Shown one piece after another: positions 51,840 to 59,450 of a stretch of 59,450 bases of DNA; positions within the stretch are counted from its first letter, which is position 1; each line of letters begins with the position of its first letter. The notes beneath the pieces were generated by a model that was not told the DNA's origin, searched no databases, and saw nothing but the letters and a program-made list of their open reading frames with translations. Source of the stretch: an uncultured Polaribacter sp. (lineage in GTDB: Bacteria; Bacteroidota; Bacteroidia; Flavobacteriales; Flavobacteriaceae). The stretch lies in the NCBI GenBank assembly GCA_938084845.1, contig CALKEB010000063.1, forward strand, positions 1 through 59,450, given 5' to 3'. A program made the position numbers and the translations under genes.

Positions 51840-53888
51840 TTATTCAAAATCTGCGTCTGTAACGCCTTCATTTACTTTAATCTCTTTTACTTCAAAATTT
51901 AAATCCATAGGGCCTGTTTTAAGGCCTACTGAATACGGGAATAAAACATCGTTTACAGCTTTGTAATCACCAAATGTAGTCGGCACTTTTACTTCTTTAC
52001 CATCTGGTGTTTTTACAGTTTTTACTTCTTTGGCTTTTAAACCAGTTTTCATGTCATAGAACACTTCTGTAGAATTGAATTTCACTACATAGTAATTTAC
52101 ACCTTCTATAGGTTCAATTCTGTCTAAAGTTCCTTTTTTATAAGCCATGTCAGAAAATGGAACTAAAGTAGCTTTTGCTTCGTCTATTTGAGCTTGTGGC
52201 ATATCCATCTTTTGACCTCTTGCAGATTGGTAACCAGTTTCTCCATTAAAAACAGTTTTTTGCATTACATTGCCCATTACAGAAATTTCTTGTAATGATT
52301 TGTTAGGTACAGAAGATTTTGTTGTCATTACCAATGGTGTACCTTGAATTGTAGCATTTGAAACAATCATAGTTGTTTTAATAGCAGCTACTTTTTCTTC
52401 ACCTCCAATAGCTTCAATGTATTTATTAACAACTGTTTCAGCAGTCATTCCCTCTGGAATTGGCAAGGTCATTGGTGGCTTTACAGCTGGGTTACCTTCT
52501 TTATCAAAATACTTAATTGCATAATCTGTTTTTTCTAGATTAGTAAGTACATCAATCCCTTTACCTGTAATAACAATTCTAGCTTTATCTCCTCTAAAAT
52601 ATTTAATTGCAGCATTCTGTACATCATCTAAAGTTACAGCTTTTATATTTTTAATGTAATTTTCATAAAAATCTTCAGGTAAATTGTAACGTTCAATATT
52701 TAAAGCAAAGTTGGCAACGGTTCTTGGTTTTTGAACATCCATTACAAAGCCTCCAATATATTGTTCCTTAGAATTTTCTAATTCTTCTGCAGATACTTTT
52801 TTGTATCGAATTTTATTAATTTCTTTTTGTAATTCAACAACAGAACTGTCTGTTACCATATTTCTAACACTTGCAGTTGCTCTAAATGAACCTGCGTATC
52901 TATTTTGCCTTAAGCTAGAGTAAGAACCATATGTATATCCTTTATCTTCTCTTAAGTTCATAAATAAACGTGCAGTACCACCCCCACCTAAAATATTATT
53001 GGCCAATAATGCTGCGTAATAATCTTTATCTCCAAGTGTTAAATCAATATTATTAATGATTGCAATTTCTGATTGAACTGCATTATCCATATTAACAAAG
53101 TTAATTTCAGTAGCAGTAGGATTGTTAGCTTCTGGCATCGTATACTCAGGAATGTCTCCTCTTTGCCATCCAGAAAACAATTCTTTAACTAAAGCTTTAG
53201 CTTCTTTAGGGTTTATATCTCCTTCTATCACTAAATATGCATTGTTAGGCTTATAGTAGGTGTTGTAGTTGTTCTCTACTTCTTGTAATGTAATTTTTTC
53301 TACACTTTCTTTAGAGGTAAACTCTCCAAAAGGATGGTTTCTTCCATAAGTTAAAACATTTTCTACTCTTCTTGCAGCAGCAGTAACACTTTTTTCGTTA
53401 GATTTTAAACCGTCTTTAGTAACTTGAACCTCTTTGTCAAACTCTTCTTTAGAAAATACAGGATTCTGCATTCCATCGGCCATTAATCCTAATATCTCTG
53501 GAAAGTATTTTGTCAAAGAAGATGCAAAAGCTCCAGAACTAAAGAAACTAACATTAGCGCCATAGAAATCTATTTTTTCATTAAATTCATCTTTAGAAAT
53601 AGATGTTGTTCCTCTTCCTAACAAGCTACCCATCATGCTAGAAACTCCAGCAATATCTCCTTCTAGATAAGGTTTGTTATCTATAGTTAAGTTTGCAGAC
53701 ACTCTTGGTAATTTATGGTTTTCTACTAGGATTACTTTTAAACCATTTTTTAAAGTAAACTTTATTGGCTTACCTAGTTTAACTACAGGATCTGGTCCTG
53801 GCGCTGGCATTTTACTTCTATCTATTTGTGCATTAATAGTCACTGTTGCAATAAATAGTGCTATTAACGATGCTATTTTTGTTTTCAT
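51840..53888 (-). CDS. M16 family peptidase-like protein, non-catalytic subunit, with C-terminal extension
   Basis: A 682-residue exported protein (signal MKTKIASLIALFIATVTINAQ). Residues about 40-460 are the two M16 halves, but the HxxEH zinc motif is missing: the corresponding helix reads VSSMMGSLLGRGTTS. The last roughly 200 residues are an added beta-rich domain (YIEAIGGEEKVAAIKTT, EVFYDMKTGLKAKEV) resembling LolA-like lipoprotein-carrier domains. It follows the active M16 gene by 35 bp. The two proteins probably form an active/inactive pair as in mitochondrial processing peptidase. Confidence 0.85.
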   Translation of the reverse strand: MKTKIASLIALFIATVTINAQIDRSKMPAPGPDPVVKLGKPIKFTLKNGLKVILVENHKLPRVSANLTIDNKPYLEGDIAGVSSMMGSLLGRGTTSISKDEFNEKIDFYGANVSFFSSGAFASSLTKYFPEILGLMADGMQNPVFSKEEFDKEVQVTKDGLKSNEKSVTAAARRVENVLTYGRNHPFGEFTSKESVEKITLQEVENNYNTYYKPNNAYLVIEGDINPKEAKALVKELFSGWQRGDIPEYTMPEANNPTATEINFVNMDNAVQSEIAIINNIDLTLGDKDYYAALLANNILGGGGTARLFMNLREDKGYTYGSYSSLRQNRYAGSFRATASVRNMVTDSSVVELQKEINKIRYKKVSAEELENSKEQYIGGFVMDVQKPRTVANFALNIERYNLPEDFYENYIKNIKAVTLDDVQNAAIKYFRGDKARIVITGKGIDVLTNLEKTDYAIKYFDKEGNPAVKPPMTLPIPEGMTAETVVNKYIEAIGGEEKVAAIKTTMIVSNATIQGTPLVMTTKSSVPNKSLQEISVMGNVMQKTVFNGETGYQSARGQKMDMPQAQIDEAKATLVPFSDMAYKKGTLDRIEPIEGVNYYVVKFNSTEVFYDMKTGLKAKEVKTVKTPDGKEVKVPTTFGDYKAVNDVLFPYSVGLKTGPMDLNFEVKEIKVNEGVTDADFE

Positions 53889-53923
53889 AATTATGTTTTC
53901 TTTTTACGTGAACTACACTATTT

Positions 53924-55237
53924 TTATTTTGCTTTAGGTAAATATTCTAAAAGTAATCTTTGATTTGGATTTAGATATTTTTTGGCTACCTCTTTAATTT
54001 CCTCTCTTGTTATTGATCTAAAAATTTCAATTTCTGAATTAATCAAGTTAGTATCTCCATATAAAACATTATAACGAGCTAAAGAGTTTGCAATACCTTC
54101 TACACTAGAATTAGAGTTTACAAAATTGTTTTCAAATTGATTTTGTAATTTTTGAAAATCTTTTTCAGAAATTAATTCATTTTGCATTTTAACAATTTCC
54201 TCATCTACTTCAGCAATTATGTCCATTAATTTAGTATCTCCTTGTGGCAAACCAAATAATATGTAAGTTCCGTAGTCTTCTTGGCTAGCATTGATTGCAC
54301 CTGCTTGAAGCGCCATTTTTTTCTCGTCTACAAGTTTTTTGTACAATACAGAACTTCTTCCTGAGCTTAAGTAAGAAGAAATCATGTCTAATACTCTAGA
54401 ATCTCTTGTTTTCATAGAAGGAGTTCTATAGGCAGCCATAATTGCAGGAATTTGAATATTGGCATCATATCCTTTAGCATTCATAGCTTCAGTAATTAAA
54501 TCTTCTTTAGGGAAATTTCTTACAATTTCTTCACCTTTAGGAATTGGCCCAAAATAATCTTCAATCATTTTTTTAGTTGCAGCTTTATCAATATCTCCAG
54601 CGACGACTAACGTTGCGTTATTAGGTACATAATATTTTTTATTAAATGCTAAAAACTCTTCTAGAGTTGCAGCATCTAGGTCTTCCATTTTTCCGATAGT
54701 GGTTCCTTTATAAGGGTGTTTTTTAAAGATATTTTCTTTTACATACTCTAAAAATTTAGAATAAGGTTGGTTGTCTACACGCAATCTTTTTTCTTCTTTT
54801 ACGACTTCATTTTGTGTATCTACGCCATCTTGCCCAATAATAGGGTGCAACAAACGCTCCGATTCCATCCATAAACCTAATTCTAATTTATTAGAAGGAA
54901 AAATCTCATAATAATAAGTTCTATCATCTGTGGTGTTCGCATTATTTCTTCCTCCATTAGAAGAAACCAGCTTAAACCATTCTCCTTTCTTTATGTTCTT
55001 AGTTCCCTCAAATAGCAAATGCTCAAAAAAGTGTGCCATTCCTGTTCTTCCTGGTTGTTCATCTTTTGCTCCAACATGATACATCACAGAGGTAACAACT
55101 ACAGGAGCTGAGGTATCTTGATGTAATATTACGTGCATTCCATTACTTAAATCATACTCTTCAAATTCTACCTGTTGTGCATTTGCAGTAAATGCAAACA
55201 CGAAAGCAGAAGCTAGAGCTAATATACTTTTCTTCAT
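53924..55237 (-). CDS. M16 family zinc peptidase, catalytic subunit
   Basis: A 437-residue exported protease with signal peptide MKKSILALASAFVFAFTANAQ. The inverted zinc motif HFFEH is at H69-E72-H73, followed by FEGTKN. It has two M16 domains of normal size. It is the first gene of the two-gene M16 operon and supplies the active site that its partner lacks. The substrate is unknown. The region upstream (55238-55494, 257 bp) is shared with the divergent rplU. Confidence 0.9.
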   Translation of the reverse strand: MKKSILALASAFVFAFTANAQQVEFEEYDLSNGMHVILHQDTSAPVVVTSVMYHVGAKDEQPGRTGMAHFFEHLLFEGTKNIKKGEWFKLVSSNGGRNNANTTDDRTYYYEIFPSNKLELGLWMESERLLHPIIGQDGVDTQNEVVKEEKRLRVDNQPYSKFLEYVKENIFKKHPYKGTTIGKMEDLDAATLEEFLAFNKKYYVPNNATLVVAGDIDKAATKKMIEDYFGPIPKGEEIVRNFPKEDLITEAMNAKGYDANIQIPAIMAAYRTPSMKTRDSRVLDMISSYLSSGRSSVLYKKLVDEKKMALQAGAINASQEDYGTYILFGLPQGDTKLMDIIAEVDEEIVKMQNELISEKDFQKLQNQFENNFVNSNSSVEGIANSLARYNVLYGDTNLINSEIEIFRSITREEIKEVAKKYLNPNQRLLLEYLPKAK

Positions 55238-55404
55238 TAGATTTTTTGTTTAATTAATAATTTACATTGTTATTTGACGCTTTTTTTTAAGTAATGTTAC
55301 AAAAAATAAAGTTATTTGTCAATTATCAAAAATAATAAAGTTAAGCTTAAAAAAATAATGAAATGAAACTATTGTCTTACATTTATTTATAATCTGCATC
55401 TTTA

Positions 55405-55434
55405 TTGTTAAGTTCTAAAAATTATGTATATTTG
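55405..55434 (+). promoter_or_regulatory. Promoter of rplU-rpmA
   Basis: TTG (55405-55407), a 19-nt spacer and TATATTTG (55427-55434) match the consensus. Transcription would start around 55441, leaving a leader of about 54 nt before the rplU ATG. Confidence 0.75.
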
Positions 55435-55494
55435 CATCCGCATTTTCAAGAAGTTAAATGCATTAATTAAGTATAAATACGCAAAACAAATAGT

Positions 55495-56007
55495 ATGTAC
55501 GCAATCGTAGAGATAGCAGGGCAGCAGTTTAAAGTAGCAAAAGACCAAAAAGTATACGTTCATCGTTTACAAGGAGAGGAAGGATCAAAAGTAACTTTTG
55601 ATAATGTACTTTTACTAGACGAATCAAATAACGTAACTATTGGCGCCCCAGCTATAGAAGGAGCATCAGTTACTGCTCAGATTTTAAGTCATCTTAAGGG
55701 TGATAAAGTAATCGTTTTCAAAAAGAAAAGAAGAAAAGGTTACAGAAAGAAAAATGGACACAGACAGTCTTTTACTGAGATTCAGATTGAATCTATAGTA
55801 GCATCTGGTTCAAAGAAAGCAACAACTAAAAAAACGGCAACTAAAAAAGCTGCTGTAAAGGAAGTTGAAACTAAAGAAGAAACTAAAGCAACAAAAGATT
55901 TTAGTTCTATGACAGTTGCAGAATTAAAAGCTGCAGCAAAAGAAGCTGGTATTAAAGGGTATACTTCTTTAAAAAAGGCAGAATTAATCGAAGCTTTAAC
56001 TAAATAA
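55495..56007 (+). CDS. rplU: 50S ribosomal protein L21 with C-terminal extension
   Basis: The first 100 residues are L21: [25 protein letters not shown] and [21 protein letters not shown] lysine/alanine-rich linker follows (about 108-135, [14 protein letters not shown]) and then a helical domain at about 136-170 ([26 protein letters not shown]) of SAP or Rho-N type. Standard L21 ends near residue 105. It is the first gene with rpmA. Confidence 0.95.
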   Translation: MYAIVEIAGQQFKVAKDQKVYVHRLQGEEGSKVTFDNVLLLDESNNVTIGAPAIEGASVTAQILSHLKGDKVIVFKKKRRKGYRKKNGHRQSFTEIQIESIVASGSKKATTKKTATKKAAVKEVETKEETKATKDFSSMTVAELKAAAKEAGIKGYTSLKKAELIEALTK

Positions 56008-56034
56008 AAATTTCAATTTTAAAACCATAATATC

Positions 56035-56295
56035 ATGGCACATAAAAAAGGAGTAGGTAGTTCGAAGAATGGTAGAGAATCAGAATCGAAACGACTTGGT
56101 GTAAAAATTTTTGGAGGACAAGCTGCAATTGCAGGTAATATTATCGTTCGTCAAAGAGGTACAACTCACAATCCAGGAGAAAACGTTTACATGGGTAAAG
56201 ATCATACTTTACACGCTAAAGTTGACGGTATTGTTGAGTTTCAAAAGAAAAGAGATAATAGATCTTATGTATCTGTAACTCCATTCGAAGCTTAA
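56035..56295 (+). CDS. rpmA: 50S ribosomal protein L27
   Basis: An 86-residue L27 with the [21 protein letters not shown]-terminus that reaches the peptidyl-transferase centre, and the [15 protein letters not shown] and [12 protein letters not shown] signatures. There is no N-terminal processing extension of the Firmicutes type. It lies 27 bp after rplU, the universal rplU-rpmA pair. Confidence 0.97.
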   Translation: MAHKKGVGSSKNGRESESKRLGVKIFGGQAAIAGNIIVRQRGTTHNPGENVYMGKDHTLHAKVDGIVEFQKKRDNRSYVSVTPFEA

Positions 56296-56312
56296 TAAAT
56301 TAAGTCTAAACT

Positions 56313-56350
56313 AAAAAAAGCTCAAGCAAACTATTGCTTGAGCTTTTTTT
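56313..56350 (+). terminator. Terminator after rplU-rpmA
   Basis: AGCTCAAGCAA pairs with TTGCTTGAGCT around a 4-nt loop, with a following T-tract. It ends the ribosomal operon before waaA. Confidence 0.9.
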
Positions 56351-56402
56351 ATGTAATAAATGTTACTAGACTACTTGGTACTATTTTGTATTTTTACAAT
56401 TC

Positions 56403-57635
56403 ATGAGAAATGTATATAATTTAGTCGTTTATATTTCTAAATATCTTTTGATATTCCTTTCACACTTCAATAAAAAAATAAAACTTTTTGTTGATGGTAG
56501 AAAAGAAACGTTCTCTAAAATTGGTCAGTTACAAAATAAAAACACAATTTGGTTGCATGTGGCTTCCTTGGGTGAATTTGAACAAGCAAGACCCATTATA
56601 GAAGAACTAAAACACACATACCCAACCTATAAAATTTTAGTTACCTTTTTTTCTCCTTCAGGATATGAGATTCAAAAAAAATACAAACTCGCAGACGTTA
56701 TTTGCTACTTGCCTTTAGATTCTAAAATAAACGCAAAACAATTTATAGAAATTGTAAATCCTAAATTGGCCATTTTTGTAAAATATGAATTTTGGCCAAA
56801 TTTTTTGAACGAATTAAAAAAGAGGCAAATACCTACAATTTTAGTATCAGGAATTTTAAGAGAAAAACATCTGTTCTTTAAAAGTTATGGAGGGTTTATG
56901 AAAAATTCTCTAGACGCTTTTCATCATTTTTTTGTTCAGAATGAAGCTTCCAAAGAGTTATTAGCTTCTATTAATTTCAACAATGTTTCAGTTGCAGGAG
57001 ACACAAGGTTTGATCGTGTTTCTAAAATTTTAGAACAAGACAATTCACTCGATTTTATAGCTCAATTTAAAGATAATAAATACACTGTTGTTGCAGGTAG
57101 TACTTGGCCTGAAGATGAAGGGGTGTTAATTAATTATATCAATAACAATGCCTTAGAAAATGAGAAATTTATAATTGCACCACATAATATAAACAATGAG
57201 GCAATTGTGCAACTTAAAAAAGCTATTGCCAAAAAAACAGTCTTGTATTCGGATAAAGCACATAAAAAATTGGGCAATTATCAAGTGTTCATTATAGATA
57301 CCATTGGTATTCTAACCAAAGTATACGCATACGCAAATTTGGCATATGTTGGGGGTGGTTTAAAAACAGGATTGCATAATATTTTAGAACCTGCAACTTT
57401 TGGTATTCCTGTAATTATTGGTGATAAATTTAGTAACTTTAAAGAGGCTGTAGATTTGGTTAAAATTGGTGGATGTATATCTATTCAAAATCAAAAAGAA
57501 TTTACAGAAAACATGCTACAATTAAGAGGTGATAAAAATTATAGAACCTTAACAGGTACTATTAACAAAAAATATATTGAAGACAATTTAGGAGCAACAA
57601 AACAAATTATGAATTATTTAAAAACACAATTATAA
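56403..57635 (+). CDS. waaA: 3-deoxy-D-manno-octulosonic acid transferase (Kdo transferase)
   Basis: Transfers Kdo from CMP-Kdo to lipid A precursor, GT30 family, inner-membrane associated. It has 410 residues with the N-terminal hydrophobic helix VVYISKYLLIFLSH. WLHVASLGEFEQARPIIEEL, SGILREKHLFFK, GSTWPEDEGVL and the C-terminal GLHNILEPATFGIPVIIG are family segments. It has no Kdo-kinase fusion. The next gene begins at the following base. Confidence 0.92.
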   Translation: MRNVYNLVVYISKYLLIFLSHFNKKIKLFVDGRKETFSKIGQLQNKNTIWLHVASLGEFEQARPIIEELKHTYPTYKILVTFFSPSGYEIQKKYKLADVICYLPLDSKINAKQFIEIVNPKLAIFVKYEFWPNFLNELKKRQIPTILVSGILREKHLFFKSYGGFMKNSLDAFHHFFVQNEASKELLASINFNNVSVAGDTRFDRVSKILEQDNSLDFIAQFKDNKYTVVAGSTWPEDEGVLINYINNNALENEKFIIAPHNINNEAIVQLKKAIAKKTVLYSDKAHKKLGNYQVFIIDTIGILTKVYAYANLAYVGGGLKTGLHNILEPATFGIPVIIGDKFSNFKEAVDLVKIGGCISIQNQKEFTENMLQLRGDKNYRTLTGTINKKYIEDNLGATKQIMNYLKTQL

Positions 57636-58193
57636 ATGGATTTTCTTTTAGAACCTTGGCCTTGGTTTATTGGTGGGCCATTAATAGCTTTATCATTATT
57701 CCTTTATTTTTATTTCGGACAAAATTTTGGTGCATCTACCAATTTCGAAACTCTTTGTACAATGGCTGGTGCTGGTAAAGTATCTGACTATTTTAAGAAA
57801 GATTGGAAACAAAGAGATTTTGCTTTGTTATTTGTAATGGGCTTAATTATTGGTGGTTTTATATCTGCTTATTTTTTAGTTCCAAATCCTGCTATTGATT
57901 TAAACCCAACAACAGTAGAAGAATTAACAGATATTGGTTTTTCTAATGTTGGAGAAACTTATTTTCCTGCAGAGATTTTTAGTGATGATGTTGTGTTTTC
58001 CTTAAAAGGATTTTTAATATTAATACTTTCTGGAGTATTAATTGGTTTTGGAACACGTTATGCGGGTGGTTGTACTTCTGGTCATGCAATTACAGGTTTA
58101 AGTAGCTTACAATTTCCATCTTTATTGGCTGTAATCGGCTTTTTTATTGGTGGTATTATTGCTACATGGTTTATAATCCCAATTATATTTTAG
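57636..58193 (+). CDS. YeeE/YedE family transporter, first half
   Basis: A 185-residue protein with four or five membrane helices of the YeeE/YedE family, which includes the thiosulfate importer TsuA. The conserved Cys motif is GGCTSGHAITGLSSL near 147-161, and a Cys-containing motif LCTMAGAGKVSDYF lies early. Two genes in tandem, this and the next, together form the transporter. It begins at the base after the waaA stop codon. Confidence 0.88.
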   Translation: MDFLLEPWPWFIGGPLIALSLFLYFYFGQNFGASTNFETLCTMAGAGKVSDYFKKDWKQRDFALLFVMGLIIGGFISAYFLVPNPAIDLNPTTVEELTDIGFSNVGETYFPAEIFSDDVVFSLKGFLILILSGVLIGFGTRYAGGCTSGHAITGLSSLQFPSLLAVIGFFIGGIIATWFIIPIIF

Positions 58194-58195
58194 GT

Positions 58196-58609
58196 ATGAA
58201 AAATATTAAATTTTTATTTTTAGGAATCTTTTTTGCAATTGTTTTAAGTAAAACTCAAGCCATTTCTTGGTATCGTTTTTATGAAATGTTTAAGTTTCAG
58301 TCTTTTCATATGTTCGGAATTATTGGTGGAGCTGTTGTAATTTCCATGATTTTTATGCAATTATTTAAAAAGGGAATTATAAAAGACAACAATGGTAATA
58401 AGATTGTGCCAAAGCAAAAGAAAAAAGGGTTTATTCGTACAGTTTTAGGTGGAACTTTCTTTGGTTTAGGCTGGGGGATTTCGGGAGCTTGTGCTGCACC
58501 AATCTTTGTAATTCTTGGATTTAAATTAATGCCTGCGTTAATTTTATTAGTCGGTGCAATTTTGGGAGCTTTTTTCTATGGTTTATTGAGTAAAAAACTT
58601 CCAAACTAG
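58196..58609 (+). CDS. YeeE/YedE family transporter, second half (DUF6691-like)
   Basis: A 137-residue membrane protein with the partner motif GWGISGACAAPIFVILGF, matching the smaller DUF6691-type half of split YeeE/YedE transporters. I take ATG 58196 (MKNIKFLFLGIFF), 2 bp after the stop of the preceding half; an earlier in-frame start at 58166 would overlap it. moaA begins at the next base after its stop. Confidence 0.87.
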   Translation: MKNIKFLFLGIFFAIVLSKTQAISWYRFYEMFKFQSFHMFGIIGGAVVISMIFMQLFKKGIIKDNNGNKIVPKQKKKGFIRTVLGGTFFGLGWGISGACAAPIFVILGFKLMPALILLVGAILGAFFYGLLSKKLPN

Positions 58610-59450
58610 TTGAGTAAATTGGTAGACAATTTTGGTAGACAAATGGAGTATGTGCGTCTGGCAGTGACAGATCGCTGTAATTTGCGTTGTCAATATTGTA
58701 TGCCTGCTCAAGGAATAGATGTTGTTCCAAGACAAGAGTTGCTTTCTTACAAAGAAATGTATCGTTTAATTCGTGTTTTAACAGAATTGGGTGTAAAAAA
58801 AGTACGTTTAACGGGTGGAGAACCTTTTGTGCGTAAAGATTTTGTTGCTTTTTTAGAAATGTTATCTTATAATGATTTGTTAGATGAAATTAACATTACT
58901 ACAAATGGCGCTTTAATTTCTAAATATATTTCTAAAATAGAAAAATTAGAAAAAGTAAAAAAAATAAACCTAAGTATAGATAGTTTAGAAAAAGATAAGT
59001 TTTCTAAAATAACGCGGAGGGATGTTTTTTCTGAAGTTTATAATACATTTGAAATTCTTGAAAAAAGCAGTTTAGATTTAAAATTGAATGTAGTTGTACA
59101 ATCAGGTTTTAATACTGATGAAATTGTTGATTTTGTAAGGTTGACAAAAAATAAAAATATTGTTGTACGTTTTATTGAAGAAATGCCTTTTAATGGAAAA
59201 GGGCAACGTGATATTCAAGAGAATTGGACTTTTAAAAGGATTTTAAAGGAGATAAAAACTGAGTTTGATGTTTCCGAAGTCTACTCAGGTAAATCATCTA
59301 CATCAAGAAATTATAAAATTAATAATCATATCGGTACAGTAGGTATTATCCCTGCTTTTACAAGAACTATTTGTAACGATTGTAATCGAATTAGAATTAC
59401 ATCAACAGGAACATTTAAAAATTGTTTGTTTGATGATGGTGTTTTTAATC
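58610..59450 (+). CDS. moaA: GTP 3',8-cyclase, molybdenum cofactor synthesis (partial)
   Basis: The first 280 codons of MoaA, cut off by the window end. The radical-SAM cluster CX3CX2C is C23, C27 and C30 (RCNLRCQYC) and TGGEPFVRKDF follows. The second iron-sulfur site is CNDCNRIRITSTGTFKNC near the end. The start is TTG (58610), directly after the transporter stop, giving MSKLVDNFGRQMEYVRL. The next in-frame ATG (58643) would remove conserved DNFGR residues. The only missing part is the C-terminal tail. Confidence 0.93.
   Translation, partial: MSKLVDNFGRQMEYVRLAVTDRCNLRCQYCMPAQGIDVVPRQELLSYKEMYRLIRVLTELGVKKVRLTGGEPFVRKDFVAFLEMLSYNDLLDEINITTNGALISKYISKIEKLEKVKKINLSIDSLEKDKFSKITRRDVFSEVYNTFEILEKSSLDLKLNVVVQSGFNTDEIVDFVRLTKNKNIVVRFIEEMPFNGKGQRDIQENWTFKRILKEIKTEFDVSEVYSGKSSTSRNYKINNHIGTVGIIPAFTRTICNDCNRIRITSTGTFKNCLFDDGVFN

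Overview
This is a 59.4 kb stretch of an AT-rich chromosome from a member of the Bacteroidota, almost certainly family Flavobacteriaceae (Polaribacter/Tenacibaculum-like; the genus cannot be fixed from this window). The evidence is the flavobacterial promoter pattern (TTG, about 20 nt, TAnnTTTG), two large TonB-dependent receptors with N-terminal carboxypeptidase-D-like domains, the DUF6427/DUF6341 pair, long PiT transporters with a PhoU-like tail, a zinc-less DksA-like protein, short homogentisate dioxygenase and a flavobacterial GGCGTTAC...TTAACGCGC intergenic repeat. Most of the window is core chromosome. I see no phage, IS element, CRISPR array, rRNA or tRNA, and no gene-free stretch longer than 300 bases.

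Layout. 1-7.1 kb, minus strand: queD; then an envelope/housekeeping cluster (GH3-like adenylating enzyme, M23 peptidase, nadD, gmk, yicC), a DMT exporter and a DUF6427 membrane protein. 7.1-11.1 kb, plus strand: DUF6341 protein, trmB, an alkyltransferase-like protein, the Fe-S pair mrp and nifU-like, and a thioredoxin-reductase-like ferredoxin-NADP reductase. 11.3-14.9 kb: aromatic amino acid breakdown (hmgA, hppD, tryptophan 2,3-dioxygenase). 15-23.9 kb: DUF3108 protein, an M23 lipoprotein with an altered zinc site, pgi, a TonB-dependent receptor, and a lipid cluster (membrane protein, PlsC, acyl-ACP desaturase). 24-35.5 kb: omega-amidase, AddB-like nuclease, MATE pump, NtrY-like kinase, enoyl-CoA hydratase, AraC regulator, HD hydrolase, bacilliredoxin and a TerB-DnaJ protein. 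35.7-42.8 kb: ileS, dksA-like gene, secreted protein, lspA, uvrC. 42.8-50.3 kb: a PiT phosphate transporter divergent from a TonB-dependent receptor and a large internally duplicated lipoprotein. 50.4-59.5 kb: HMA lipoprotein, DMT exporter, an M16 peptidase pair, rplU-rpmA, waaA, a two-part YeeE/YedE transporter and the start of moaA, which runs off the end.

The most interesting signal is at 42.8-50.3 kb. The promoter regions of the phosphate transporter, the TonB-dependent receptor and the duplicated lipoprotein each contain (T/A)TAACA hexamers repeated at exactly 11 bp, the geometry of a PHO box, 50-140 bp before the start codon. The PiT promoter also has a perfect -7 element and no -33 element, as expected of an activator-dependent promoter. 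I infer a phosphate-starvation locus in which the receptor and lipoprotein form an uncharacterised outer-membrane uptake pair for a phosphorus compound. This is a hypothesis: AT-rich DNA produces such repeats by chance, and a weaker pair lies before the other receptor gene.
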